64,000 bases of DNA from Hippopus hippopus (taxonomy: Eukaryota > Mollusca > Bivalvia > Cardiida > Cardiidae), in contig OX328103.1 in assembly GCA_946811185.2 (NCBI GenBank), positions 1,240,001 to 1,304,000 on the forward strand, written 5' to 3'. A program made the translations under genes and the position numbers. Positions 1 to 10,652 of this stretch are shown here, in pieces (the stretch's first letter is position 1; each line of letters opens with the position of its first letter). The notes beneath the pieces are model-generated. The model ran no database searches. It saw only the letters and a list, made by a program, of their open reading frames with translations, and was not told the origin of the DNA.

Positions 1-105
1 TTTATGTTTTATGAAGTGCGAGTAAAACTAATTCCTATGTTTTAAAATGAAATTTAAATTTAAACCGTAACCTTGTCCGCTGGGAATATGAGCAACCATA
101 CTCAT

Positions 106-385
106 GTGAGTTACGTTCCGGGAAAAAGGGGGTTTAATACATCTGCAAAAAGTCTCGACCCAGGTCAACCTGCACAGTTCGTGCAGGGTGACCTGGACCG
201 AAACCTTTTGATGTAGGTCAATTATCTGAATGTCCAAGGACCATTCTACATCAGGATTCAGTCTTCTGTTAGACAAAATGGATTTTTATGGGTCCATAAT
301 TATGTGATTGTTTGCTTGATATCAAGCAAGTAATCACATAATTATGGATCCATAAAAATCCATTTTGTATCAGAGAGATGCATTT
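106..385. repeat. Palindromic repeat R (GGTCAACCTG type) with second palindrome
   Basis: Contains GGCAAAAAGGGGGTTTAATA and an imperfect inverted repeat around GTCAACCTGCACAG/GTGCAGGGTGACC, followed at about 282-365 by a second inverted repeat built on ATGGATTTTTATGGGTCC. Related copies lie at 2.9, 3.3, 3.5, 21.5, 25.5 and 32.5 kb. Confidence 0.75.
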
Positions 386-412
386 ACCCCCTTTTGTCAG
401 AGCATTAGCTCG

Positions 413-636
413 GGTCCTGCGTGGCTCAGTGTGGGACTCGTAACCTGGAGGCCCCAGGTTCGAGCCGCACTGGATCCACTAGGCTTTTCGTGGGAGTGTC
501 TTTGGATAAGACACTTCAGAGCCCTAGCCTAGTACTGGTAAAACGCAGGAAAACATTAATATGTGAGCAGTCGCCGTGATATGACTGACATAATGTTGAA
601 AGCGGCATAAAACACCATTCAACCTATCAATCAAAA
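413..636 (+). mobile_element. SINE-B, nearly full length
   Basis: tRNA-like head (box A-like GGCTCAGTG, box B GGTTCGAGCC), a body with AGCCCTAGCCTAGTACTGG, then the shared mollusc tail TGACATAATGTTGAAAG, GGCATAAAACACCAT and CAATCAA. This is the reference copy for the family. Confidence 0.85.
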
Positions 637-639
637 CAA

Positions 640-895
640 ACACCGGCAAACAATGTTTGCTTATGTGATAAAATTAGAGCTTTTGACTAGTCAGTGTACT
701 TAGGCACCACCAAAACATTACCAAACAGAGCAAACAAAACTGAGCGTGTCCAAACATCACCAAAATACTGTTTGGTGATGTTTGCTTGTGTTTGCTGACT
801 GGTCTATACCAGCAAACTTTTGTTTGCGAACAACAGCAAACACTGTGTTTGGTGATATCGGCCAACAAATGTTTGCTAGTGTAGACGGGCCTTAA
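640..895. mobile_element. GTTTGC-rich inverted repeat, MITE fragment
   Basis: Many copies of CAAACA/TGTTTG in both orientations, ending GTGTAGACGGGCCTTAAG. The matching GGCCCGTCTACAC end is not visible on the left, so it is probably truncated. Confidence 0.5.
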
Positions 896-984
896 GCCCT
901 ATTCTCATAAATTTCAAGGTAACACGATTTCTGATTGGTTTAAACCAGTTTGATTAGCCAATCAGAAACAGCGTTAATTTCTAA

Positions 985-1070
985 ATCTGATCTTCGCAAG
1001 CCAAGGTGACTATCACTACGCAGATCAGGTAAGATCTACGTAGTCATCGACTCCTTGCCTTGCGAAGATG
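985..1070. repeat. Imperfect 85-bp inverted repeat
   Basis: GATCTTCGCAAGCCAAGG on the left faces CCTTGCCTTGCGAAGAT on the right, with ACTACG/CGTAGT and AGATC inside. It abuts a fragment of the ATTCACCA palindromic MITE at 900-985. Confidence 0.7.
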
Positions 1071-1278
1071 CTAAATCTAGAAGAAGACTGTAAATGCAAT
1101 ATAGACCAATTGGTGAAAACGGGCCTAGATGTCACAGCTTACTATATCAAATTGCGGGGTTCCAATATCAAGGGAAATAACTATCAACATCAAATTCTAT
1201 CTTGTGAAAACACAGTTATCTCCCATCCCTGTAAAGCGTGTCACCTAATTCCAAAACTCACTCGATATAAAATATATA

Positions 1279-1408
1279 AACCCTTCACTACACAAATCTG
1301 ACTTTAACGACGCTGAGAAAAATGGCTTTGAAAGCATTGGGGAAAAAGGAGAAAATGCTGGTAACCAGCATTTTCTCCTTTTCCCACAATGTTTTCCACC
1401 CGTTATAG
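1279..1408 (-). mobile_element. MITE-A, right arm missing
   Basis: Starts CCCTTCACTACACAAATC; the full central palindrome is present but sequence after GTTTTCCACCCG is unrelated. Confidence 0.8.
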
Positions 1409-1448
1409 GGTTGAACCATATACATGTTTGTAACAGGCACTACACTAA

Positions 1449-1720
1449 TCACTGTTCGCAATCCCTCTGGAAGTACGAAATGTTAAACTCGTTTTTATCA
1501 TCCTCGTACCACCTGTCTGGATGATGCACAGTGGTCACATTGGCCAAGAGACATTTCTCTACTGACCACTGGTATTCTAATGACCGACAGATGTACTGTG
1601 TTCGATTCCTGCAGGTCGACATGCAGTCCGATATGCTGTACTGTTCGAAAGTTTCCCGATTTACACCGCTGATGTAATGGTTCTTTACCTCCATGAAGTC
1701 ATCTCCGTAGACTGTACAAC
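1449..1720 (-). CDS. PAN/apple-like gene exon 2 (second Cys module, stop)
   Basis: Acceptor ttttctatgctcttccag is strong. The first two bases complete Gly with exon 1, then CTVYGDDFMEVKNHYISGV and SISDCMSTCRNRTQYICRSL, ending FQRDCEQ and TGA at 1449-1451. A truncated MITE-A ends about 40 bp upstream of the acceptor. Confidence 0.75.
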
Positions 1721-4620
1721 CTGGAAGAGCATAGAAAAATGACACTAATCACTAATATTGGCTTAACTCTTTATCAAACGACAATTTTATAAATATGTTC
1801 AAACTGGAAGCATTTGTAGACGGCAAATTCACTGTATCTCAAATGATGGAATTTGAATTTGAAATGGTAGAAAACATTGTGGGAAAAGGAGAAAAATGCT
1901 AGTTACCATCGGGGAAAAAAATCTAAGAAAGCATGGATAAGTGCACCAACCTCCGTACTAAACCGAAGAAAAGATACAATCGGCGTTAAACACCATTACT
2001 ATAAACAAACTATGAACTACCTAACCCTAAATGGCAATAGATTTTTGTCTGCCTCAGTAAGGAGCTAAAGTATCGATCAAACAGAGACCAAAACACGGTC
2101 GCCTGCCTCAGTCGTAGATCTAAGTGTCCACAAACTACCTAAATCTGAATGGCTACAGAGTTTTGTCTGCCTTGGTAAGGAGCTAAAATGTCCATCAAAA
2201 AGATGGTCGCCTGTCTCAGTAGTCGACCTATGTGTCCACGAACTACTAATCCTGAATGGCGAAAGCTTTTTGTCTGTCCTTGTAAGAAGTTAAAATGTCG
2301 ATCAGAACAACATAAAAGATGGTCGCCTGCCTCAGTAGTAAATCTATGTATCCACGAACTACATGTACCTAATCCTGGCTGGCTACAGATTTTTGTCTGC
2401 CTCTGTAAGGAACTAAAGTGTTGATCATAATAAAACAAAAGATGGTCGCCTGCCTCAGTAGTAAACCTCAGTGTCTACGAAATACCTTGCCCTAAATAGC
2501 CACAGATTTTGTCTGTCTCGGTAAGTAGCTGAAGTGTCGATCAAAACAAGACAAAAAAAGATGGTCGCCTGCCTCAGTAGTAGACCTATGTGTCCACGAG
2601 CTACCTACTCCTGAATGGCTATAGATTTTTGTCTGTCTCGATAAGGTACGAAAATATCGATCAAAACATGACAAAAAGACGGTCGCCTGCCTCGGTAGTA
2701 CACTTATGTGTCCACGAAATACCTAGTATTTACCAACCATTCTTAAGAACCTTCTTAGACTTATTATCCATGGTTTTCTAAATCTGAAAGTAACACAACT
2801 TATGATTGGCCAAAACAAATAGTTGGTGAATACGACCCCCTATCTTGGCTTGCTTCAAATTTCGATCTGGCCAAGTAAAACAAAACCTCTACACTTACAT
2901 ATGAGCGACGTTCTGGCAAAAAGGGGTATAATACATCTCCACGATGCTTGACACAAAGTAAGTAATCATAAAAACATAACCCACAGAATCATGACGTAGA
3001 CTGGTCCCTTAACATGCAGAAAATTGACCAAGAGCAAAAAGTTTCGACCAAGGTTAGCCTGCGAGGACTGCGCAGGCTAACCTGGTCGATACTTTTTGCA
3101 GATATCTTAGACCCCCTTTTCACAGAGCACGGTTCATATAAAACATACCTTGCAAACACTCGTAGGTTGTAGGTTTGAGACTGTAGCCATGGATACACAG
3201 ACACGTACCGTTGAAACACTGGGCCTGTGGTGTAATACAGTCAGATACGTCCGCACATTCGTCACCTATGTAACCTTCACCTTAAACAGAGACATGAATT
3301 ATTACATGAGTGAGCAATGCTCCGGCAAAAAGGGGGCTTAATGCATCTGCGAAAAGTATCGACCAAGGTCAGCCTGTGCGGACTGCGCAGGCTGACCTGA
3401 GCCGAATCTTTTCGTCACCTATGTAACCTTCACCTTTAACAGAGACACAAGTTATTATATTAATGAGGCATGCTCCGGCAAATGGGGGCTTAATGCATCT
3501 GCGAAAAGTATCGACCCAGATCAGCCTGCGCACTCCGCGCAGGCTGACCTGGGCCAATTCTTTTCGTTATTGGTCAATTTTCTATATGTACAAGGACAAC
3601 TCTACCTCATGATTAAGTCGGATGTTAAAAAAAAAGTGGCTATTATGGATCCATGATTATGTGATGGCTTGCTTGGTACCATGCATCACGAAGATGCATT
3701 AAGTCCCCTTTTGCCGGACCATGGCTCATTCCTTTTTTCCCCTTTTCTTACAATGTTTTTTTCTTTTTAGGATTTTAACTGATAAGCTGCTGAATAAATC
3801 ACCTTTTTACCAAACGACAAAATTTTAAAGTAGTCTAAATTGGATACAATTGCAGACGACAAATTAAGTGTGGCTCAAATAGCGCCACGGAAATTGTCTT
3901 TGGAAGGATAGAAAATGCTGTGGGAAAACGAAGAAAATGCTTGAAACCAGTGTTTTCTTTTTTCCTTTCAACATTGTTTTCAGAAGCATGTTGGTAACAA
4001 GCTTTTTCTCCTCTTCCCAGACTGTTTTCAAAAGCCACCTTTACAAGGTCATTTAAATTCGGGACTTTATGGTAAAGAGTTCAGAAAAATAGAAAGATGG
4101 CGATTTCAAAGTTCTCTTTGTTTGAAGTCTAGTCTTTTTGTTGGGAAAATAACGCCATATCGGCCATTGTGGGCCCAAGATCAGGCTACAAGTTGGACGT
4201 AATTCTTTTTTTTTTTTTGCCCGAAGCGTTTGCAGTTAAACAGTGAAAAGCAATGATGACGTTTTACAAATGTTTAAGCGTACCTCTGGGTAACACATAC
4301 AGTCGAGTGTTCGGCTGGTCCGGAGCGTCTCCTGCGTCCGAAAAGGTCACTGAATGACCTTGACAATCCCCTGTAACCTTGTTAAAGAAAGCGGAAACAC
4401 ACGAAGCATCCCGTCCACACTCTCCCACACAAAATGTCTGATGCCGCTCCTTCTTGTCCCACAATTTTCGTGTCGATGGAATTATTTTGTCGTCGAAATT
4501 TGACCGTCTTTTTGCGCGTGCAGTTTCCACAAGCGTTCTTGTTTCTCGAATATTTTGTACCACAACGATAAAAAGTATCAACAACGGGCACAATTTTTTT
4601 GGCAGTTCCACAAATCCCAT
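1449..4620 (-). CDS. Two-exon gene, predicted secreted/type II membrane protein with PAN/apple-like modules
   Basis: Two exons join in phase to give about 202 residues. Residues 10-22 (LCPLLILFIVVVQ) are hydrophobic and could be a signal peptide or an anchor, followed by a basic stretch. Then come two cysteine modules: FCVGECGRDASCVSAFF...GDCQGHS in exon 1 and GCTVYGDDF...DCMSTCRNRTQYICRSLEYQ...KCLL in exon 2. The C-x3-C-x6-7-C-(x)-(S/A)-F/L-x-(Y/F)...C spacing is PAN/apple-like, a fold that binds proteins or glycans outside the cell. No closer function can be assigned. The 2.6-kb intron contains a satellite array and MITE-A copies. Confidence 0.7.
1763..1906 (+). mobile_element. MITE-A, truncated inside the palindrome
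   Basis: Left end TTAACTCTTTATCAAACG and the arm are intact; the copy stops just past GCTAGTTACCA. It lies in the intron immediately upstream of PAN/apple exon 2. Confidence 0.8.
2010..2735. repeat. Tandem satellite, unit about 118 bp, about six copies
   Basis: GGTCGCCTGCCTCAGTAGTA recurs near 2099, 2205, 2320, 2443, 2562 and 2681; each unit also holds TGTCCACGA, CTGAATGGCTA, TTTTTGTCTGCC and AAAATGTCGATCA. Unit length varies from about 107 to 123 bp through small indels. It lies in the intron of the PAN/apple-like gene. Open frames through it have no coding signature. Confidence 0.9.
2735..2842. mobile_element. ATTCACCA palindromic MITE fragment
   Basis: TTTACCAACCATTCTTAAGA on the left, AAGTAACACAACTT and GATTGGCCAAA in the middle, and GGTGAATACGACC on the right. 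It is a shortened copy of the element that is complete at 22611-22796. Confidence 0.7.
2885..3720. repeat. Three successive palindromic repeat R copies
   Basis: CCGGCAAAAAGGGG(G)CTTAAT-like blocks and GTCAGCCTG/CAGGCTGACC palindromes occur at about 2905-3125, 3315-3415 and 3475-3565. The third continues into ATTATGGATCCATGATTATG. ACCTATGTAACCTTCACCTT is also repeated (3266 and 3417), so the second and third copies arose by local duplication. Confidence 0.75.
3801..4083 (+). mobile_element. MITE-A with duplicated centre
   Basis: Normal ends, but the centre holds two half-palindrome cores, one around CTTGAAACC and one around GTTGGTAAC, making it about 55 bp longer than the type copy. It lies between exon 1 and the satellite. 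Confidence 0.75.
4284..4620 (-). CDS. PAN/apple-like gene exon 1 (start codon, hydrophobic segment, first Cys module)
   Basis: The start is the first Met in the frame (MGFVELPKKL); the hydrophobic run begins at residue 11. Exon 1 gives 112 codons plus one base (G) before donor gtacgctt. Cysteines at FCVGECG, DASC and GDC form the first module. An AT-rich stretch of about 200 bp lies upstream; no TATA box can be fixed with confidence. Confidence 0.7.
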
Positions 4621-5187
4621 CGTATCAGTACAGATTTCGAGGTGTGCAGTGTTGCAGAAAATTTAATATCTTTAGCAACACTTAGTGTTCTACTAAAACA
4701 AACACATTTTTTAAGCTTACTTCACAAATATTTTATTTTGCATCTACTTATACATATTTTCAAAAGAAAAGTAGAAATTACTTTGTTTTCAAAAATATCA
4801 ACTACACTACTAATGTTTGCACACTGTATCAATTTTTCCCAGTAAATAAAAGCTTGAAAACAAAAGAAAAGAAATTAATACGCGCCCATCCTAAATCTGA
4901 TTGGATGATAAAGTTTTGGACCGTTAAAACGGCGTCTGGATAAGCAAAATAATATGAGAAGAAAGAAAATCTGTCGTGGAGGACAAACCCGTCAACATCT
5001 ACACTATTTCCGAAGTTTGAACCAGTAAACAACGCAAAAACGTATTATTTCAAATACCACGTGATATGAACACTTTATGCGCAGAACGGGAAATAAATCT
5101 AGGTTTCACATTACCAAGATTATTTCGATATCAGCACAGAGGTTTCGATAATTTATCCATGAAACTTTTGCCAATCAATCCAGCTTT

Positions 5188-5950
5188 TTTAACAACCCTC
5201 AGAAAGAAGAATTTTAAAAATATTTTGGGAAAATGAAAAAATGCTGGTAAAAAACATACTATAAATCTAAAGTTTTTATCAATGGTATCCCGTGGTTAAA
5301 CGACGCGGAGGGAAAATAAACAAAACACTTCCGATAACATTGTGGAAAAAGGAGAAAATGCTGGTAACCAGCATTTTCTCCTTTTCCCACAATGTTTCCT
5401 ACCTTTTCATAGATAGATACAATCATTTTAGGTCCATTTATTGAGCCGTCTGCCAATACTTTCCATACAGTCGAGTCTAAAATTTGGTCGTCTGGCAAGG
5501 AGCTAGATAGAGTTCTAACAGGAAACATGAGCTGTTTTATCCTTTACCCAACAATTCCGTTTTTTAACGATCCTGAAGAATAAAGCTTTTGAAAACATTG
5601 CGGGAAAAGGAGAAAATGCTGATTACCAGCATTTTCTCCTTTTCCCACAATGTTTTCTACCCTTTCCAAAGACAACTTGAATTTGTTGTCTGCAAATGCT
5701 TTCAATTTGAACCAGTCTAAATATAATATGTCGTGTGCTTAAGAGTTAAATAAACCAAAATCACGAAACTCGAGTCACATTATATTTGTTATCTGCAAAT
5801 TCTTTTCAATTTGGACCAGTCTAAATACATGTCGTGTGCTTAAGAGTTAAAACCAAAACCATAAAGCCTAAGTCACATTATATTTGTTGTCTGTAAATAC
5901 ATTCAATTTGGACAAGTCTAAAACTTTGTGGTCTGGAAAAAGAGTTTAAA
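5188..5950 (-). mobile_element. MITE-A cluster with triplicated arm
   Basis: A partial copy (5188-5260) and two fuller copies (5280-5508, 5542-5750) are followed by two extra tandem copies of one arm alone (about 5775-5850 and 5873-5950), each with TCACATTATATTTGTT and ending in an AGAGTT(T)AA terminus. Confidence 0.85.
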
Positions 5951-7170
5951 GAGATGAACACCTGTGGTTTTTATTTATTTAGCAATTTCGCACAGCAAAC
6001 TAGCAAGGTATCAACTTTCGCAGAATACGGCTCAGATCGAAGAAGTGAAGAATGTTTCTGTCAATTTATTTTTTATCATACCTTTATCACGAAGTAAAAA
6101 TATATACCCATTACGCCTCAGCCAAGATCAGATGCCAATTTGTGTAACATTTTACTCAAATTTTCAAAGTATGTTTTTCGACTGTTTTTCATGTTTTTCT
6201 ATTCCAGTATGGTTCAAGGTTTCATAATTTACATATTTTGTAAATAGAAACTTATTTGCTAAGAAGTTGCTTCCACAATTATTCTCAAAATTGGAGTAAA
6301 AATATGAAATACACATATGCTTTTTAAAGCTTCATTTTCAATGCTATTTAATAGAAACATAAAATTTTAAACTTTTAATTGAAAGATCTTGTATTTCACT
6401 GCCTTATTTACAAGCATTTAACTGTGAAAATCATTGAAAAAAAATTTTTTGCCCTGTTTTATTCCTTTTTTCATGAGATATTTTTTATCTTAGTGCATAT
6501 TGTTTGCAATGTCTAAAATACAGTTAACGTGAGTGGAAAATGATAGATTTTATGATAAGCTATAAAAAATACGATTCCAATGATATATAGTTTTCCAGTA
6601 ATTGCTGATTATTCATGAACTTATGCGTTCATAAAATTTCACATAGAAACGAAACCAAATTTTCTACGGACAGGACATTTTGTATATATCATCATCATCA
6701 AACACATTTTAGCCCTTTGTTTTGCCATGTTTTTCCATGTTTGACAAACAAATGGAACAGATATGATTATGTAGAACAAGAAAACATAATTTGCACTCCA
6801 AAAATGTAAAGAATATGCAATTTCCAACAAGAAATGTAACAGGAATATATACAAAGAGCAACTGCAAACAGATATAATACCAAATACAGTGCTAGTTGTT
6901 AATCTTTATGCATTTGTGCATGTTTGCTATGCTGAATAATACATTTAAATTTAAAATTTCACAGATTTTTATTCCTTAATGGAGTAAAATAATCAAGGTT
7001 AACGAAATCTACGGACAGGACATTTTTCTAGTTTTAAGAATAAATTTTAGAAAATGTCGAAGTTTTGCTACTTATTTAGTTTCTCAGTCTTACAAAACAT
7101 GTTCAGTAATAATAAGTCATAATTCATCGTGCATTGTAAGAGCAATACAATTAGTCATAGTGATAAGCAA
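5951..7170. other. AT-rich intergenic sequence
   Basis: No exon-like open frame or MITE. It contains the first two copies of the motif CTACGGACAGGACATTT (6664-6680, 7009-7025). Confidence 0.6.
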
Positions 7171-7175
7171 ATGTC

Positions 7176-7372
7176 AAACCCTTTCCAAAACAATGACGGG
7201 TTTTCATAACCCTAAGGTGGAAAGCTTTTGAAAACATTGAGGGAAAAGAAGAAAATGTTGCTAACCAGCATTTTCTCCTTTTCCCTCGATTTAAGTTACA
7301 TTTATTTTGTTGTCTGCAATGGCTTTCAAATTGGACCAGTCTAAAATTTTGTTGTCTGTTTCAGGGTTGATA
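7176..7372 (-). mobile_element. MITE-A
   Basis: Centre is GTTGCTAACCAGC, with the left half of the palindrome mutated; the right half ends CCCTCGA instead of CCCACAATG, so about 50 bp of arm is lost. Confidence 0.8.
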
Positions 7373-7494
7373 TGAATGGAAATCAAATCAATAAGCCCAG
7401 TGTGAGTAAATTAAATATCAATTGCAAACATGTAACATTGTTTGTTTTATGAATTTCAATGCACATTCCATCAACCTGTATATTCAGTCCATTA

Positions 7495-8356
7495 ACCCTT
7501 TCCCAAACAACAAAATTATACCAGTGTTCTCACTAGGATTTTGAAAGTTGGATTCCAGGAATTTAACTCAGGAAAAAATTGGATTCCAAACTGAAAAGTT
7601 GGATTCCAGCCCGCAGAAGTTGGATTCCATACAGTAAGGATGAATTTTCATACACAAGTAATAAACATCTATAAACTGTAAATTTTGATTTACAAATATA
7701 AATTTGTATTCAAACACCAAGTTGATGTACTGCAGTAGATGTACACATAGCTTTCACTTGGCCATAAGCATCCAATTTCTAAATCCAATAAAAGTCTTGT
7801 CCCAGTTTGAAACCACTTGTCTCTATTTTTTCTTCCAGTTTTTTTTTTTTTAATTTTAAATTCCACTTTCACACAAGTCTGATCACTAGGCTGAACTGGA
7901 GCTTTCCTTTCAGTCCCCAGAAATTTCTTCATTTTGGAATTTGTTTATCCGATAATATCAAGCACATGTACAATGTACGAGATATAGTCCAGTAAAGGTA
8001 AAAAAGAGATGTGATTTTCATGGAACATTGTTCTTAATTAATTGTTTTTACACAAAAGTTCGATTGAAAAATTCATCGGAAAGTTGAAAGGTAATGGACA
8101 ACACTCAATTATCTCATTCGTCACAACTCGGCCGATTCCGTATGTACATCTAACTTATTGATCACCGGATCAACCGACGTTTGCCGTATGATGATCAACC
8201 GACTATGCCGAATGTCAACTATCTATCACCATTGCATTCCGTCGATCGCATCATTAGATGTTAACCGTCTTTTTCCAATTGAACAGATCTATAATGTTGA
8301 CCAAACTTTTCCCTGATAGGGTTGTCAGTACCAGACATTGTTTAGGAAAGGGTTAA
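7495..8356. mobile_element. MITE-A ends flanking about 800 bp of other sequence
   Basis: TTAACCCTTTCCCAAACAAC at the left and TTTAGGAAAGGGTTAA at the right are inverted MITE-A-type termini. The interior has no MITE-A palindrome; instead it holds GTGTTCTCACTAGG, a TTGGATTCCA repeat and two GATCAACCGAC blocks. It could be a larger relative of MITE-A or an old copy with insertions. Confidence 0.5.
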
Positions 8357-10500
8357 AGTCATGATTAATTGTAATCTCATTTGACTGACTTGTAATTTAA
8401 GTCATCTACAGACAAGACATCTTAACAGTCGAAAACATTTCTTAAATTTTATTGTATGGAAATGCCTTTTCCATTTTAACCATTCAATAAACTGAAAGGC
8501 ATTATTATTATATTATTATTCTCTTTATTTCCTCTTTACAGAGATTAATTCTGAATTATAAACATTTTAGATATAATAAAAAAATACAAAGGTTATACAA
8601 TATTTTCGTTATAACACGGTGTAAGAGTAGAAAGAACAATCGTGCAGTAGTAAAAATAAGGGGGTTAGAGAGAGGGGGGGGGGGACAGACAGACAGACAG
8701 ACCGGCAGACAGACAGACAGACAGAGACATGGACAATTAGAGATAGAGAGAGTAGTTTGCAACGCGTAGTATACACATTGGATGGCTTATGTCGAAACGA
8801 AAGTGCAGAAGCTACATCCGATGGTGTATTCATGTATGTCTTGAATTGTCACCACAGTCCAATCCAGCACGAGATGGTCGTATGGATGAGAGTACAAAGA
8901 ATCTCATTACTGTTTCGGACGTGATAGACTTTTACTCGCAGCGAGCTCACTTACTCATTCACATACTTGCGTTTGTCCTGTCCGTAGATCATTTCTTTTG
9001 AGAATTCAAATACGCAATCCATTAACCAAAACCAAAAGAAATACTCTGCTTTACTTGTTTGTTTTTCACTGAACCCCAGTGAATATAAAAAGATGTAGAA
9101 TGTGCCCATTTCATATGATACATCAAAAATTTCCAATGTATGATTCAAATATTTTTCTTTTTTTCAATGTTAAAACGTTTTAAATCAAGTTGTACATTAA
9201 AATGAAATTTAAATGAAGTTTCTATGGTATACTGACATCGTAACAATTAAAATTCAAGTCAGAAATAAATGTTAACATGTCAAATTATGAATTAATATTT
9301 ATAACAAAGATTAGAGATCTACGGACAAGACATCTTTCTACGGACAAGACATTTGGTACTTTTTGAGCTGTGAATTGTTGGAAAGCATTGTAAATTCAAA
9401 ACCTCTTGCATAGATTTGATCAGTAGACAGAGGTCTATTCAGGATAAAATGATTATATTGGTTTTAGATATTTATCCTAGAAAACAGGGTGGTCTACGGA
9501 CAGGACAGATTTAGTGTGACATTTTTCTCAGTATATAAAAATCGCTGTCAAGAAAATTTCCAAATGCAAGTTGGTTCCAGGTGGGTTTTATTCGTTCATA
9601 GTGGTGTTCAACTATTTATAACTGCAAAAATCACAAAGATTTATGTAAAACTAAATTTTATGGTGGTATCTTTAAATTTCAAATCACAAAAAGTACAAAA
9701 CGCATAACGATTGGGTGGTTTCAGTATTTTATTTATTTCTCGGGTCATTGTTGATGGATTTTGCTCAAACAACCTTCAAAAGAAAAGGTACAAAATTATG
9801 CATACATTTAGCAAAGTATGAGTTATGTTAATCATATCTGAAAAGAGAAATTTCTAATTGAAAACCATCCCATTTTGAAATGTTACAGCATAACGCTATT
9901 TATTTGCCATTTTTTGACCACTTATACCGCGACTGAAGAATTTCAGTGAAAGATATCACTGATTTTTTTTTCGGAACATGTAACCATGACTTTAAGCTTT
10001 CACCAGCAAAAGTAATCTGTACTATATGGTTGAAAATATATCAGATACAGGTATATAACATAAGGCAGGGATAAAATTGGCATCTGATCTTGGCTGAGGC
10101 GATATGTAAATCATTGCGGAAGAAAATCAAGTATCTTACACCTTTTCCACAGAAATTGACTCTCCATATTTCAATATAATATTTTTTTTTTTTTTCAGTT
10201 TAATAAATTATTTCAACAACCCTTATAGTGGTGGGTGGATGGAGGGGGGGGGGGCTTAACGAAAAGTGAGGAATTCTTGCTGTCAAAATGCTCATAATAT
10301 ACGTACTCATTGCAGAAAAAAACATATACGTATTTTCACTGTCCATATTTTTTTAATATTACATCATTATTGGAATAACTCATATAGAAAGGCAAAAGAC
10401 TTCTCCTTTTCCCACAGTGTTTTACCCTTACAAAGAGAGTGTACTTTGCTGTCTGGTAAAAAGTTAACTGTTTCAGCAACTGAGGAGAAACGAAAAAACG
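8357..10500. other. AT-rich intergenic sequence with scattered CTACGGACARGACA motifs
   Basis: No gene seen. Motif copies lie near 8405 (variant), 8974 (reverse), 9318, 9338 and 9493. A CAGA microsatellite lies at about 8680-8730 and a poly-G tract at 10243-10254. Open frames are AT-driven and lack any domain. Confidence 0.6.
8680..8730. repeat. (CAGA)n microsatellite
   Basis: GACAGACAGACAGACAGACC followed by more CAGA units after one CCGG interruption; a G-run precedes it. Confidence 0.95.
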
Positions 10501-10514
10501 GGATTTTGCAGACG

Positions 10515-10575
10515 TCATAGACCAAGATCAGACTGCACAGAATGTGTAGTCTGATCTTAGATCTATCCCGTCCGC
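10515..10575. repeat. Palindrome Q (AGATCAGACTGCA type)
   Basis: AAGATCAGACTGCACAGAAT faces GTGTAGTCTGATCTTAGATC, a near-perfect inverted repeat of about 50 bp. Related copies lie at 13.5, 33.7, 42.5, 43.2, 43.4, 54.1, 54.3 and 57.1 kb. Confidence 0.85.
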
Positions 10576-10652
10576 TTGTTTAGTCAAGACTTTACAATAA
10601 AAATCTTTCTGGGCTTCGATAAATTGTATTTTAACTGTCGAAGGTTGACTAA

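Noticed and set aside
2010..2735. Repeat protein encoded by the 118-bp satellite
   Set aside because: 118 is not a multiple of three, units differ in length and frames are broken, so a repeat protein cannot be encoded.
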